Origin: Chloroflexota bacterium
GTDB lineage: Bacteria > Chloroflexota > Anaerolineae > CG2-30-64-16
Length of the DNA: 64,000 nt
Assembly: GCA_026389845.1 (NCBI GenBank)
Contig: JAPLHB010000052.1
Span: 36,926 to 100,925 of the forward strand
Reading direction: 5' to 3'
The first letter of the stretch is position 1; each line of letters opens with the position of its first letter. The position numbers were made by a program, and so were the translations under genes. This document shows, in pieces, positions 38,801-47,105 of the stretch. The notes beneath the pieces are model-generated. The model was not told where the DNA came from. It searched no databases and saw only the letters and a program-made list of their open reading frames with translations.

Positions 38801-39902
38801 CGTGGATGTGGACGAGTCCAGCCCCGCGCTGACTGGCTACTACTTCATTCCGGGCGCCCAGAGCGGACCGGAGCCGCACCCGATCAACCTCGCAGCCGGC
38901 CAGAGCTACACGACGGCCGACTTCGGCTACACGGGCAAGGCGACGCTCAGCGGGGTGGTGTTCTACGACTGGAACGAGGGCGGCATCCAGGACTTGAACG
39001 AGGACGGCATTCTCAACGTGGAAGTGTGCCTCTACCGCGACACCGACTGGGACGGCCAGTGGGACGTGCCCGGCGACACCCTGATCGGCTGCCAAGATAC
39101 TATTAACAATGGTGGCTACAGCTTCACGAGCCTGTTGCCGGGCTGGTACCTGGTGGTGGAGACGCAGCCCACCGGCTTGCAGGACACCACGCCCAACGTC
39201 ATCCCGCGGCAACTGATCTTCGCGGGGCCTGGTGCTTCATCCACCGACAACAACTACGGCGAGATTCTGTTCGTCAAGCTGGGCGACTTCGTCTACCTCG
39301 ACTTCAACGCCAACGGGCAGCAGGATCCCGGCGAGAATCTCAGTCTGAACGGCGTGCCGCTGCACGTCACTGGCACAGATATCCTGAGCCAGAGCGTGGA
39401 CACCACGATCAACACTGTGAACGGCAGTTACCTGGACAGCGGCTTGCTGCCCGGCAACTACACGGTGACGGCGCCGCAGTCGTTCAACGGCTTCCATCTG
39501 ACCTCGGCCAATCCGCAGACGACGAAGCTAGGCATCGCTAAGAACGAAGACCTGGGGTTGGACTTCTGCTACGTCTACCCGACGGGGGTGGGGGTGCAGT
39601 TGTTCACCGTGCAGGCCGGCCGCGGGCGGGTGACGCTGAGCTGGCTGGCGTTCGGTGAGCCGGCGCCGGTCTTCCACGTCTGGCGGGCGGACAACGGCAA
39701 GGGCGTGGGTGCGGTGCAGGTGACGGTCAAGCCGGTGCTCGGGGCTGAAGGCGTGTACCAATACGTGGACAAGGCCGTGGTGCGCGGCCAGACCTACTGG
39801 TACTGGCTGGAGGATGCGGCCGATGGGCAGCGTACCGGCCCGCAGGCCGTGACCGTGCCGCTGATGAGCATCCAGGCGTACCTGCCAGTGATCGGACGCT
39901 GA
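35808..39902 (+). CDS. SdrD-like multidomain surface protein
   Basis: 1364 residues. A signal peptide (TLWLVAVVVVFGLLGVPALSPVAQAAG) is followed by a beta-rich region of unknown family (about 60-560) containing YDQWENGYDADI. A DUF11-type domain follows (about 578-720; DVLLYTIAIHNISRAPVPDILLKDTLP), then five SdrD B-like domains starting near 720, 830, 930, 1043 and 1152. Each has a calcium-type WNDxxGDGxQD or related motif (GDFVWNDIDGDRVQDGG, LYIDTNGNGTQDAGEP, GDTVWNDANGNGQQDEG). The C-terminus is a fibronectin-like domain ending AYLPVIGR, an ending I associate with Chloroflexota exported proteins. It probably forms a rod in the cell envelope. The start is set by GGGAGG. Confidence 0.85.
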   Translation: MNSRILSRTLWLVAVVVVFGLLGVPALSPVAQAAGPMASLTTAPGLTPDKTSAPQAPAAANPAPVQLFYVPFPEDQLLTGLQAIESGGSGNAPTDPVQTYISIAAVANNTIVYYDQWENGYDADIANPLNLYSAGNLGGTQIWGDGKIANGAAPGVITDAGDVINAGTVIVLNNTITTTNLLAIDFDGRDKIAATKTVAVTKTGWAAGSGTLLAGSVEVFDTSNWGTDYRAPVGANIPDPTDYQMFEYTSLAIMAGEGGATVQIDKDANGSFETTTTLLEGQSYFVNGGVNVGGRVTSDKPVQVDILTGDIGSNYESRDSGLLPVNLWASSSYEPVSTPNTAQGVAGTATTVWLYNPAATAVTVQYQTRNGSGVLTTTPLTVPGGAAGGYLPQVIPDGYGARFYTSGATFYAFSTTNSTDDTVNHSSYTGNQAWDWGFTLIPQDSLTPQVLIGLGIGRDPTSGTNPNENGNPVWVTPVGNGDTPVTVYVDFDADPATGALTDPNGNKYDLVLSLKELERAKVYDTTDRNQTGMLLYTLAPGVKLAAAWGQDPTTASAAAPGLDVGTGIPPLPLFSAGKNGTLAVDNDGDGFVSPGDVLLYTIAIHNISRAPVPDILLKDTLPADTTYVPNSTFFKNAAGVTTQIPDDGSGTAFPLDGSGRILDSVTALPVGGSYQVTFKVTIDSFANLTPGTTEILNTGSASSGGITIPFRDTTPIYGRIGDFVWNDIDGDRVQDGGAETGIAGVTVNLILDANGNGVVDAGETVIATQTTNGSGGYLFTGVPAGKYIVDVVSGVPAGYVLTTANDPKPVTLAGGEAFLTADFGYRNPVNATVSGHLYIDTNGNGTQDAGEPNLAGVDVKVTDSAGNVQTVASDANGDWTAMVLPGSTTANVDETDPQYPTGYTQTEGTDPTTVTAVSNVNTSAGNDGYAPPGSLGDTVWNDANGNGQQDEGPSHGINGVTVKLYQGTCPPSGLPYTTTVTAGDGTYLFTQLPAGTYCVDVDESSPALTGYYFIPGAQSGPEPHPINLAAGQSYTTADFGYTGKATLSGVVFYDWNEGGIQDLNEDGILNVEVCLYRDTDWDGQWDVPGDTLIGCQDTINNGGYSFTSLLPGWYLVVETQPTGLQDTTPNVIPRQLIFAGPGASSTDNNYGEILFVKLGDFVYLDFNANGQQDPGENLSLNGVPLHVTGTDILSQSVDTTINTVNGSYLDSGLLPGNYTVTAPQSFNGFHLTSANPQTTKLGIAKNEDLGLDFCYVYPTGVGVQLFTVQAGRGRVTLSWLAFGEPAPVFHVWRADNGKGVGAVQVTVKPVLGAEGVYQYVDKAVVRGQTYWYWLEDAADGQRTGPQAVTVPLMSIQAYLPVIGR

Positions 39903-39940
39903 TCGGAATCCACCTGCAAGCTGCTCCGGCCGGCTGCTCC

Positions 39941-40338
39941 GAGCGGCCGGAGCGTGACGCTGGCGCTGGTCGCGTTGGAGAGCCTACGCCACAGCCACCA
40001 GCACCAGATCATGGCCGTCGGCTCCTACGTCAGCCCCGACAGCCCGCCGCCGTTCGCGGTCCAGTTCGCCGAAGTCGCCGTAGACACCGGTACGGGCCAG
40101 GTGACGGCGGAGAAGCTGGTGATAGCGCTCGACTGCGGCCGACGAAATGCCCGAGATGCAGGTGCGCTTCGTGCAGACCTACGAGCCGACCGGCCCCTTC
40201 GGCGCGAAAGCCGTGGCCAAGATCCCGCTGGACGGCGTCGGGCCGGCCGTGGCAAATGCGGTCTGCGATGCCACCGGCGTGCAAATCCCCATCCTCCCGC
40301 TGACGCCGGAACGGGTCCGGCGCGCGCTGCACAAGTAA
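39941..40338 (+). pseudogene. Decayed duplicate of the 3' end of the molybdenum hydroxylase gene
   Basis: From 39941 the sequence is nearly identical to the hydroxylase from 34881 (shared CGGCCGGAGCGTGACGCTGG and VGSYVSPDSPPPFAVQFAEV). At about 40139 it skips roughly 146 bp present in the intact gene (35077-35222) and resumes at GACGAAATGCCCGAG, which shifts the frame. It ends RRALHK at 40338. With no start and a frameshift it cannot make an enzyme. It flanks the surface-protein gene on the other side from the intact copy. Confidence 0.88.
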
Positions 40339-40608
40339 ATCATCGGGGCCGGCGATTGGATCGCTCGCCGGCCCTGCCATTTCACCACCTCACAAGCGCC
40401 TCTCAAAGAATAACCCCTCGTTCCCACCGTTGTTGTCTCGCCCTATTCCGACTTGCATTATGCTTGTGCGATAATTTCGTAATTCACTACCGGACACTTT
40501 TGGGTAGTGCTCCGCAACGGCTACCCCTTGCGGGACATTACCCCCTTTTTGATCTGCAGTTGACATTCAGGTTACAATCCTGCGACCACAAAGCACAGGA
40601 GTGTAGCC

Positions 40609-41478
40609 ATGAGTGACCACCAACGGGTGTTTGGCTCCATCAAAAAAGCCGTGAAACAGCTCTACCCCGGTGAGCCGCCGGGGAAGCGTTACTCGCTGGC
40701 TGCAGAATGGAAGGCAGCACGCATGAAATCTACTTTCTGTCCTTTGCCAAGGCCTTGCTGGACAGTCTCGCTAACCAAACGCTGGTGCTGGTCATGGATG
40801 GCAGCGAAGTCGGCCGTGGCTGCCTGACGTTGCTGATCAGTGTGATTTACAGGAAGCGCGCCTTGCCGCTGGCCTGGGTTGGTCATCCCGGGCAACAAGG
40901 GGCATTTTTCGGCCGAGACGCATGTGGCTTTGTTAAACGAACTCGTTGAAATCGTCCCGGCCGACGCCGACGTCATCTTCCTGGGCGATGGCGAGTTCGA
41001 CAACCTAGACTTGCAAGCTGCGCTCGCCATCCCGGGCTGGCAGTATGTGTGCCGGACCGCCAAGAACAGCCAGGTGTGCGTGGACGACGAGTGGTTGGCG
41101 CTGGAAGCGCTGGCCCGGCAACCAGGCCAACGCGCGCGAGCTGTGGGTGCAGGTTGGCTTTACCCAGGAGGCCTATGGCCCCGTGCAAGTCATCGGTTGG
41201 TGGGATCGCGGTTACAAGGAGCCACTGTATCAGGTGACGAACATGGAAGTGCTGGATGAAGCCGGTCACTGGTATCGAAAACGGATGTGCATCGAGACGT
41301 TTTTCGCGGACCAGAAGACGCGCGGCTTTCATCTCGACAAGAGTCACCTGCAGGAACCGGTACGCTTGGCGCGCCTGATGATGGCGACTTGTCTGGCTTA
41401 CATCTGGATCGTGTTCCTGGGCGCCTTTGCCAAGCAAACCGGGTGGCACAAAGTGATCCATCGCACCGACCGCTGTGA
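40609..41478 (+). pseudogene. IS4-type transposase remnant, several frameshifts, 3' truncated
   Basis: Read across frames, the parts are MSDHQRVFGSIKKAVKQLYPG (40609), LVLVMDGSEVGRGCLTLLISV (first catalytic Asp), FLGDGEFDNLDLQ (second Asp) and YRKRMCIETFFADQKTRGFH, the Y-R-E-K block of the IS4 family with the catalytic Glu. At least three frame changes break it. It ends after HRTDRCD, where glpC sequence on the other strand begins, so the element's 3' end is lost. A short gap upstream (40339-40608) holds no gene. Confidence 0.88.
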
Positions 41479-42760
41479 CCCCATACGCCTCCGCCAACAC
41501 CTGCACCGTGTGCACCACCTTGACCCCCGTGCTGGCCGCGATGTTCCAGCGACACGTCTCGTTGTCGCAGATCGCCAAATCCGCGCCGGAGGCCTTGATC
41601 CGGTCGAAGAGCGGCTGGCCCACGGCCTGGGCGATGGCGTACTTCTCGTGTTTGTAGCCGTAGGTGCCGGTGATACCGCAGCAGTCCACGCCCATCTCCT
41701 CCACCTTCAGATCCGGCACCAGCCCCAACAGATCGAGCGCAGGCCGGCCGATTCGGTGGAGCTTCTGGTGACAGGACGTGTGATAGGGAATGGTGCGGCT
41801 CAGCGGCTTGAAGTCGGTCTTCAGCCGCCCCGCTTCGTGCTGGAGCCAGAGAAATTCGCTGATGTCGTAGACGTGCTCGGCCACCAGCTTCGCCTCGGCC
41901 GTGTGGATGCCCAGCAGCTCTCGGTAGTCCGACTTCAGCTCCATCCCGCAGCTCGTCCCGCCGACCACGATGGGAATGCCCTGCCCGGCGTAGGGCGCCA
42001 GCTTGCGCAGGTTCGCCCGTGCGTAGCGCCGCGCCTCCGCGAAGTTGCCGTTCGACTGCATCGGCAGTCCGCAGCAGTTCTGCTCCGGCAGGAGCACCTC
42101 GAAACCGTTGTGCTCCAGCACCGCGACGATGGCCTTGCCGACCTCCATCTCGTAGTGCTGCGTGGCGCAGCCGTGGAAGTAGGCGACTTTCGGCTTGGAC
42201 GCGCCAGGCGTTGACGTGCCAGGCACCTCCGAAGTGCCTGGCACGTGACGACTAAAGAACCACCCTCGGAACTTCGTGAAGTGGAACGTGGGGAACGGCG
42301 CGCGGTGGTCAATGCCAAGCGTCGTTTCCAGCAACATCCGCAGCGGTCGGAACGCCAACGCCGCGTTCGCCAGGGGCGCCACCCACCCGCCCACCTGGCC
42401 CAGCACCTCGTTGTAGCCGAAGGCCGTGTTGCGCCACCACTTCAGATCGAGCGGATTCTCGCGGAATTGCTGACGGCGCAGTTCAGCCTTGGCCGCGGTG
42501 TTGATCTCCATCACCTTGACGCCGTGCGGGCAGACCAGCGTACAGACGCCGCAGCCCGAGCAGTAGTCCAGCGAGTGATCGGGCGAAGCCGCGCCGGGAT
42601 CGCGGAACCGCTGCGCCTGTGGCCCCACGTACTTGGGACCGGGGAACAGATCGGTGACGGGCAGCACCGGGCACGCGCTGGTGCAGATGTTGCACTTGAC
42701 GCACAGATCGGCGGTGCGTTTGATGTCTTCGAGGAGGATGGGAGTGTAAGTATCGCTCAT
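40973..42760 (-). CDS. glpC: Anaerobic glycerol-3-phosphate dehydrogenase subunit C with transposon-derived tail
   Basis: The N-terminus has two ferredoxin-type cluster sites (CVKCNICTSACPV and CSGCGVCTLVCPHG). Two cysteine-rich CCG domains follow (CCGLPMQSNG and CCGITGTYGYKHEKY with TSCHQKLHRIG). GlpC anchors GlpAB to the membrane and passes electrons to quinones. Family sequence ends near VVHTVQVLAEAYG, about 41480. The frame continues for about 170 residues read antisense through the IS4 remnant, so the C-terminus is foreign. A palindrome is translated at about 172-183 as HVPGTSEVPGTS. The start follows the array at 42778. Confidence 0.9.
   Translation of the reverse strand: MSDTYTPILLEDIKRTADLCVKCNICTSACPVLPVTDLFPGPKYVGPQAQRFRDPGAASPDHSLDYCSGCGVCTLVCPHGVKVMEINTAAKAELRRQQFRENPLDLKWWRNTAFGYNEVLGQVGGWVAPLANAALAFRPLRMLLETTLGIDHRAPFPTFHFTKFRGWFFSRHVPGTSEVPGTSTPGASKPKVAYFHGCATQHYEMEVGKAIVAVLEHNGFEVLLPEQNCCGLPMQSNGNFAEARRYARANLRKLAPYAGQGIPIVVGGTSCGMELKSDYRELLGIHTAEAKLVAEHVYDISEFLWLQHEAGRLKTDFKPLSRTIPYHTSCHQKLHRIGRPALDLLGLVPDLKVEEMGVDCCGITGTYGYKHEKYAIAQAVGQPLFDRIKASGADLAICDNETCRWNIAASTGVKVVHTVQVLAEAYGVTAVGAMDHFVPPGLLGKGAQEHDPDVSQTSRHHQARQAYRFLQVTLVEMKAARLLVREKRLDAHPFSIPVTGFIQHFHVRHLIQWLLVTAIPPTDDLHGAIGLLGKANLHPQLARVGLVAGPALPAPTTRRPRTPGCSWRSGTHTASPGWRAQLASLGCRTRHRPGR
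42214..42246. repeat. 33-bp palindrome inside glpC
   Basis: ACGTGCCAGGCAC, a short TCCGA-type centre, then GTGCCTGGCACGT. It differs at one base from the copy in glpB at 43893-43925. Confidence 0.92.
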
Positions 42761-42777
42761 AACGGATGGATCGCCTT

Positions 42778-42850
42778 CCAAAACGCAAAACGAAAAACGC
42801 AAAACGAAAGACCGCTCCTGCAAATCACGTTTTTCGTGTTACGTCATTAC
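42778..42850. repeat. Heptamer inverted array (GCAAAAC family) between glpC and glpB
   Basis: Ten heptamers in register: CCAAAAC, GCAAAAC, GAAAAAC, GCAAAAC, GAAAGAC, two central units, ACGTTTT, TCGTGTT, ACGTCAT. It overlaps the glpB stop codon by a few bases and lies 18 bp upstream of the glpC ATG inside the operon. Confidence 0.88.
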
Positions 42851-44070
42851 GGTTGTGCGGCCCGATACGCCGTTGCCAGCCAAACACCTTCGGTCGAACC
42901 CTCGGCCAGCGGGTTGTGACCCGATAACAGGCGGCCGGCCACCCGGACGTTTTCCAGGACAACGCGGCCGTCTGCGTCCACCGGCTGAAGCTGCTGGTTG
43001 GCGCGAACGCCGATGGTATGGATGGCGTGCTCGCGTTCGCCCAGGAACACCGGTTCGAACCAATCGCCCATCTCGCCCGGCACGTGCAGCGGCAGGCCGA
43101 AGACCACCTCGCGCAACGCCCCGGTGTAATCACTGGCGATGCCGCCGCCGTAGAGGCCGCCGGTCGCCAGGATGATCGTGCCCGCGCGGTAGGTCGCGTC
43201 GCGGACAACGTTGGGCACGACGACGCCGATCGTCCGATTACCCTCGACCACGCCGCGCGTCGCAGTCATGTCGAGCAGGATTTGCACGCCGGCCCGGGTC
43301 AGGCTGGCCTTGAATGCATTGAAGAGCCGCATCCCCGGCACGCTCGGCGGCAGGGTGGGAATCTCGAATAGGGACACGCCCAGCCGCTCCCGCAAATCCT
43401 GCCACGCCTCCGCGTGGCGCTCCAGGCCGATGACCGCGGGCAGGCCGACGCGCGTTGCGCCGTCCAACTGCGGCTTGAGCTGCGCCGCGACCCGTTGGCG
43501 CACCTCCGGCCGGTCGAACAGCCGCGCCAGGCCGGGCGGCGTCGCGTCGAACTGGCTGGCCGCGGCCATCTCCGGCAGGTCGAACGACACGCCGCGAGCC
43601 GGATAGCCCGCCCGGGCCAGGTTCTCGGCGCACAGCCTGGGATAGAAATCGCGCCAGCCGGCCGGCCCTGCGATCAGCATCGCGCCCGGCGCTCGCAGAT
43701 CGCCTGCCGCGAAGCTCTCCGGCGCGAGCGCAGCCTGCATCGTCGCGCCCAGCGCGGTGGGGAGGAGCAGATTCGAGTCCAACTCGCCGACGTAGTTGAC
43801 GCCCGCCGCCTTACCGATCTCGCGCAGCGCGGCCAGCCCGCCCCGCAGCGCATCCAGCCCGGCCAGCGCGTAAGGATGATCGGGATGGAATGACGTGCCA
43901 GGCACTTCCGAAGTGCCTGGCACGTGATTCCACACGCGCACCCACCCCGGCGCCACGTGCGTCGTGCCGATGCCGGACGCCATCACGCGCACCCTCGCGC
44001 CCCGCTGGCGCGCGATCCACGCGGCCAGCAGCCCCGCCGGCCCCGCACCGATGACCAGAACTTCATCCAT
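42847..44070 (-). CDS. glpB: Anaerobic glycerol-3-phosphate dehydrogenase subunit B
   Basis: 407 residues. VLVIGAGPAGLLAAWIARQRGARVRV is an FAD-binding Rossmann opening, and ATGGLYGGGIASDYTGALREVVFGLPL matches the GlpB C-terminal half. GlpB binds FMN/FAD and links GlpA to GlpC. The start is 3 bp after the glpA stop. Residues about 49-60 (HVPGTSEVPGTS) come from the 33-bp palindrome inserted in frame, also present in glpC. The length is otherwise normal. Confidence 0.9.
   Translation of the reverse strand: MDEVLVIGAGPAGLLAAWIARQRGARVRVMASGIGTTHVAPGWVRVWNHVPGTSEVPGTSFHPDHPYALAGLDALRGGLAALREIGKAAGVNYVGELDSNLLLPTALGATMQAALAPESFAAGDLRAPGAMLIAGPAGWRDFYPRLCAENLARAGYPARGVSFDLPEMAAASQFDATPPGLARLFDRPEVRQRVAAQLKPQLDGATRVGLPAVIGLERHAEAWQDLRERLGVSLFEIPTLPPSVPGMRLFNAFKASLTRAGVQILLDMTATRGVVEGNRTIGVVVPNVVRDATYRAGTIILATGGLYGGGIASDYTGALREVVFGLPLHVPGEMGDWFEPVFLGEREHAIHTIGVRANQQLQPVDADGRVVLENVRVAGRLLSGHNPLAEGSTEGVWLATAYRAAQP
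43893..43925. repeat. 33-bp palindrome inside glpB
   Basis: ACGTGCCAGGCACTTC, then GAAGTGCCTGGCACGT with a single base between; identical to the glpC copy except for one position. Confidence 0.92.
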
Positions 44071-44073
44071 GGG

Positions 44074-45639
44074 TTATTTCTCCACCCGATCCAGCCCCAG
44101 AATTCCCCGATAAATCTGCTCGTCCAGCAGCGCCTGCCGTAACCCCTGCCCCCACAGCAGCGGACGCTGACCCTTCCAGCGCCGCTGCGCAAAATCGGCG
44201 AGGGCTGCGGTGGCCTGGGACGCGTCTACGCCGCCCAAGTCGTGCAGGATGCCCGCGGCGCGATAGCCGCAGAAGCCGCCCTGGCACGGTCCCATGCCCA
44301 GCCGCAGGTCGCGACGCAGGTCGTCAAGGACCCAGGTCGCGACGACGTCCGGGTGGGCGTGTGCGGCATCCTCCAGATCTTTGCGCGTGACGATTTCGCA
44401 CTCGCAGATCAGTTGCTCCTGGGCCGGCGCCGCCTCGAAGTGCTTCAACCGGTGACCCAGCCAGTGCGGCTTGGCGCCGGTGAAGGGGAAACGCGCGTCG
44501 GGGAGGACGTAGCTCTTCGTCACGCACGGCTTGGTCACGCCCAGTTGCTTGCAGACCACGTCCGCGGCACGCTCGGCCATCAGGCGATAGGTGGTGAACT
44601 TGCCACCGACCACCGTCACCAGCCCGCCCACGCCGTCGCGCGTTGCGTGATCGAGCACCGCGAAGGTGCGCTTGGCGTCACGGCCCAGGGCTGCGCCGCC
44701 TTCCTCGTAGAGCGGACGCACGCCCGCCCACGCCCGCAGCGCCCGCGCCTGGCTGAAGCCGGGCACCATCTTCTCGCCCTCTTCCAGCATCTTGCGGACT
44801 TCCCATGCCGTGATGCTCGTGTCGTTCGGATCGGGCACGTTCACCGAGGTGGTGCCGATCACCGCCACGGTGCCGACCGGCACCAGGATGTCGCCGTCGC
44901 CGGGTAGATGGCAGCGGTTGATGATCGTGTTGACGAAACGATACGCCATCGCGACCATCGTGCCCTTACTGGGCCGTACGGTGATCGCGCAGCCGGCCAT
45001 CGCCGCGATCTGCCCGGCCCACGCGCCGGCTGCATTGACGATCATCGCAGCCGCGAGGTGGCGTTCCGCGCCTGTCCGCACGTTCCGCACCGTCGCACCG
45101 ACCACCGCGCCGCCCGTCGCCGTCAGGCCGACCACCTCGTGGTAGGTCAGCACTGAGCCGCCGAGGGTTTGCACGGCCGCGCCGAGCGCGGTCAGCACGT
45201 CGAAGGAGTCGCTCGAGGCGTCGGGGACGCGGAAGGCGCGGGTGATGCGGGGGTTGAGCGCCGACTCGTCTCGGAGCATCTGCCCCACCGAGATCTCTTC
45301 GGTCTCGATGTCGCACGCGCGACAGGCTGCCACCCACTGGTCGGCATAGGCCGGATCGTCGTCGGGCGTGGTGACAAAGAGGCCGCCGGTGTCTTCGATG
45401 GCGTGCGGGACGATTTTGCGCAGGATGCGGTTCTCCTCGATGCACTCCCGCGCCGATTCGGGATCACGCACCGCGTAACGGCCGCCGGAATGGAGCAGGC
45501 CATGATAGCGGCCCGATGTGCCATCGGTCAGATCCGCGCGTTCGATCAGCGCCACCTTCAGCCCGCGCAGCGCCAGGTCGAGCGCGGCCCCGCCGCCCGT
45601 TGCCCCGCCGCCGATGATGAGGACGTCGAAGTCAGACAT
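44074..45639 (-). CDS. glpA: Anaerobic glycerol-3-phosphate dehydrogenase subunit A
   Basis: 521 residues. DVLIIGGGATGGGAALDLALRG is the FAD dinucleotide motif, and SGRYHGLLHSGGRYAVRD is the GlpA/GlpD substrate region. The C-terminal BFD-like iron-sulfur domain has CECEIVTRKDLEDAAH and GPCQGGFCGYRAAGIL, which distinguishes GlpA from aerobic GlpD. It oxidises glycerol-3-phosphate to dihydroxyacetone phosphate. First gene of glpABC. Together with glpK it completes glycerol use; a glycerol facilitator is not in the window. Confidence 0.94.
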   Translation of the reverse strand: MSDFDVLIIGGGATGGGAALDLALRGLKVALIERADLTDGTSGRYHGLLHSGGRYAVRDPESARECIEENRILRKIVPHAIEDTGGLFVTTPDDDPAYADQWVAACRACDIETEEISVGQMLRDESALNPRITRAFRVPDASSDSFDVLTALGAAVQTLGGSVLTYHEVVGLTATGGAVVGATVRNVRTGAERHLAAAMIVNAAGAWAGQIAAMAGCAITVRPSKGTMVAMAYRFVNTIINRCHLPGDGDILVPVGTVAVIGTTSVNVPDPNDTSITAWEVRKMLEEGEKMVPGFSQARALRAWAGVRPLYEEGGAALGRDAKRTFAVLDHATRDGVGGLVTVVGGKFTTYRLMAERAADVVCKQLGVTKPCVTKSYVLPDARFPFTGAKPHWLGHRLKHFEAAPAQEQLICECEIVTRKDLEDAAHAHPDVVATWVLDDLRRDLRLGMGPCQGGFCGYRAAGILHDLGGVDASQATAALADFAQRRWKGQRPLLWGQGLRQALLDEQIYRGILGLDRVEK

Positions 45640-45652
45640 GGAGGGATTCCTT

Positions 45653-45687
45653 GTGCTGCGTACTGCGTATTACGTACTGCGTATTGC
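45653..45687. repeat. Single-arm heptamer array (GTACTGC family) upstream of glpA
   Basis: GTGCTGC, GTACTGC, GTATTAC, GTACTGC, GTATTGC in strict register, ending 14 bp before the glpA start codon on the opposite strand. No reverse arm is seen. The DNA from here to 45855 holds no recognisable gene. Confidence 0.85.
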
Positions 45688-45855
45688 TGGCTTCAGCCTA
45701 TTTCTGTAGCCTGCGGGAGCAACCGGCCGAAGCCTCGATTCCAGATGAATATCGGACTTGCTCCCGTACCCATCGGCGTCGGCCCCAACGCCACCGTCAA
45801 TAAACAAAGCCATTTCATCACTTCCACTATACCCAAACCCTTCCCCCAGCAACGC

Positions 45856-46815
45856 CTACTTGCCTGAAAACACTACCATCTGCCCCCTGCTATTTGTCAA
45901 CACATCCTCAAATCTGGCCTTTCCGTCAGTATTACAAGCAACAGCAAGTTCATGTCCACCAATTGCCGCAGTACTTACCATCTTGGTTCCACCGTCAAAT
46001 ACAGCCATCAATTCACCAAGGCGACCAACGGCGCTAACTTTGCTTTCGTACCTTTTTGGCAGATAAAAACCACAGTGTCTTTGACCTATCAATACAGTAA
46101 ACTTGACCAGATCACCATCCGTCCCAATCCCCTTAGAGTATGCCCCGTCAAAAACAAAATATATCGTAACAGATGCCATCCCATCAAAAACCAAGTTAGG
46201 CACGGTAGAACTTACCTCCGCCACCACCACCTTTGGCCCCAAGCCAATCGGTAAGGGGACTTTATTCTGATTTTGTGGTAATCTCATCAACTCGGCTATC
46301 TCCGCCGCCGGCAAGGCCGCCACCATTCCCGCGTCCTCCATCTCCGTCCCGATCGCCAACCTCGTCACCGACGAATCAATTACCCATTTGCCGTTTTCCG
46401 CATCCCACACTGTCCTTGATTCCCACTTGGCGTTCCTCTGCACCCATCTCCCATTCTCAAGCGCCGCCGTAAATCCGGCAAACACCGTCATCCCCGCCGG
46501 CCGCTCCGGCGCGGTTGGCGCCGCCGTCGGCTTCGGCGCTTCGGTCGGGGCCGCCGTGGGAGAGGCGGTTGGCGCAGCGGTGGGAGTGGGCGGCGCCGCG
46601 GTCGCCATTGGTGCAAGGGTGGGAGAGGGTGGCGCGGTCGGCGTCGGCTCGCCGGGCGGCGACACCGCGGCGGCCACGATCACAGACGCGGAGGGTTGGG
46701 CGGCCGGCGCGGCGCACGCGGTCAGCAGAGCAGCCAACACAAGGAGAATCATCGCCGCGCGGCCGCGACGGAAGAGAGTGTTGAGGTGACGCACGCTCAA
46801 TCGCCTATTGATCAA
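45856..46815 (-). CDS. Lipoprotein with Pro/Thr stalk, unknown AT-richer C-terminal domain
   Basis: 319 residues if the TTG at 46815 is used; this overlaps the upstream toxin stop (TTGA), and a start just before MILLVLAALLTAC is possible. The lipobox LTAC gives a lipid Cys near residue 34. Residues 50-105 form a PTA-rich stalk. The C-terminal part (about 110-319) has FAGFTAALENGRWVQRNAKWESRTVWD and GKWVIDSSVTRLA, with no family I recognise. The stretch 45870-46300 encoding it is clearly less GC-rich than its surroundings, hinting at a different origin from the stalk. Confidence 0.72.
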   Translation of the reverse strand: MINRRLSVRHLNTLFRRGRAAMILLVLAALLTACAAPAAQPSASVIVAAAVSPPGEPTPTAPPSPTLAPMATAAPPTPTAAPTASPTAAPTEAPKPTAAPTAPERPAGMTVFAGFTAALENGRWVQRNAKWESRTVWDAENGKWVIDSSVTRLAIGTEMEDAGMVAALPAAEIAELMRLPQNQNKVPLPIGLGPKVVVAEVSSTVPNLVFDGMASVTIYFVFDGAYSKGIGTDGDLVKFTVLIGQRHCGFYLPKRYESKVSAVGRLGELMAVFDGGTKMVSTAAIGGHELAVACNTDGKARFEDVLTNSRGQMVVFSGK

Positions 46816-47105
46816 TAATGATAACGCGCCTGCAAGAAGTCAATCCGATCGTCACTGACCAGGTAGACGATGCGGTGCTCTTGCGTTAACCGGCGCGACC
46901 ACAGGCCCGGCCCAAGATACTTGAGCGGCTCAGGCTTGCCGATGCCGGTGAACGGATCGCGTAGGATGGCTTCCACCAGGGTGAGTGCGCGGAGGGCGGT
47001 CTTGCGATCAACCTCCACCCAGTAGCGCAAGTCTTCGCGGAACTCCGGCTGGAAGATCGCGACGCGCGGCCCGCTGAGCGTCGGCGCCTCAAGTGGCTTC
47101 GCCAA
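46812..47105 (-). CDS. yoeB: YoeB-type toxin of a type II toxin-antitoxin module
   Basis: About 97 residues if started at TTG 47105, which overlaps the antitoxin gene by 17 bp. The core FQPEFREDLRYWVEVDRKTALRALTLVEAILRDPFTGIGKPEPLKYLGPGLWSRRLTQEHRIVYLV follows the YoeB pattern, and the C-terminus ends RYHY, as in YoeB, where the final His and Tyr are part of the ribosome-dependent mRNA-cleavage site. Its exact start is uncertain. Confidence 0.9.
   Translation of the reverse strand: MAKPLEAPTLSGPRVAIFQPEFREDLRYWVEVDRKTALRALTLVEAILRDPFTGIGKPEPLKYLGPGLWSRRLTQEHRIVYLVSDDRIDFLQARYHY

Noticed and set aside
37869..39212. 447-residue minus-strand frame
   Set aside because: Antisense to SdrD B-like repeats; no ribosome binding site or motif.
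45688..45855. Small gene on the minus strand after the lipoprotein
   Set aside because: A 60-residue frame exists but ends in the repeat, has no ribosome binding site and no homology that I can see.
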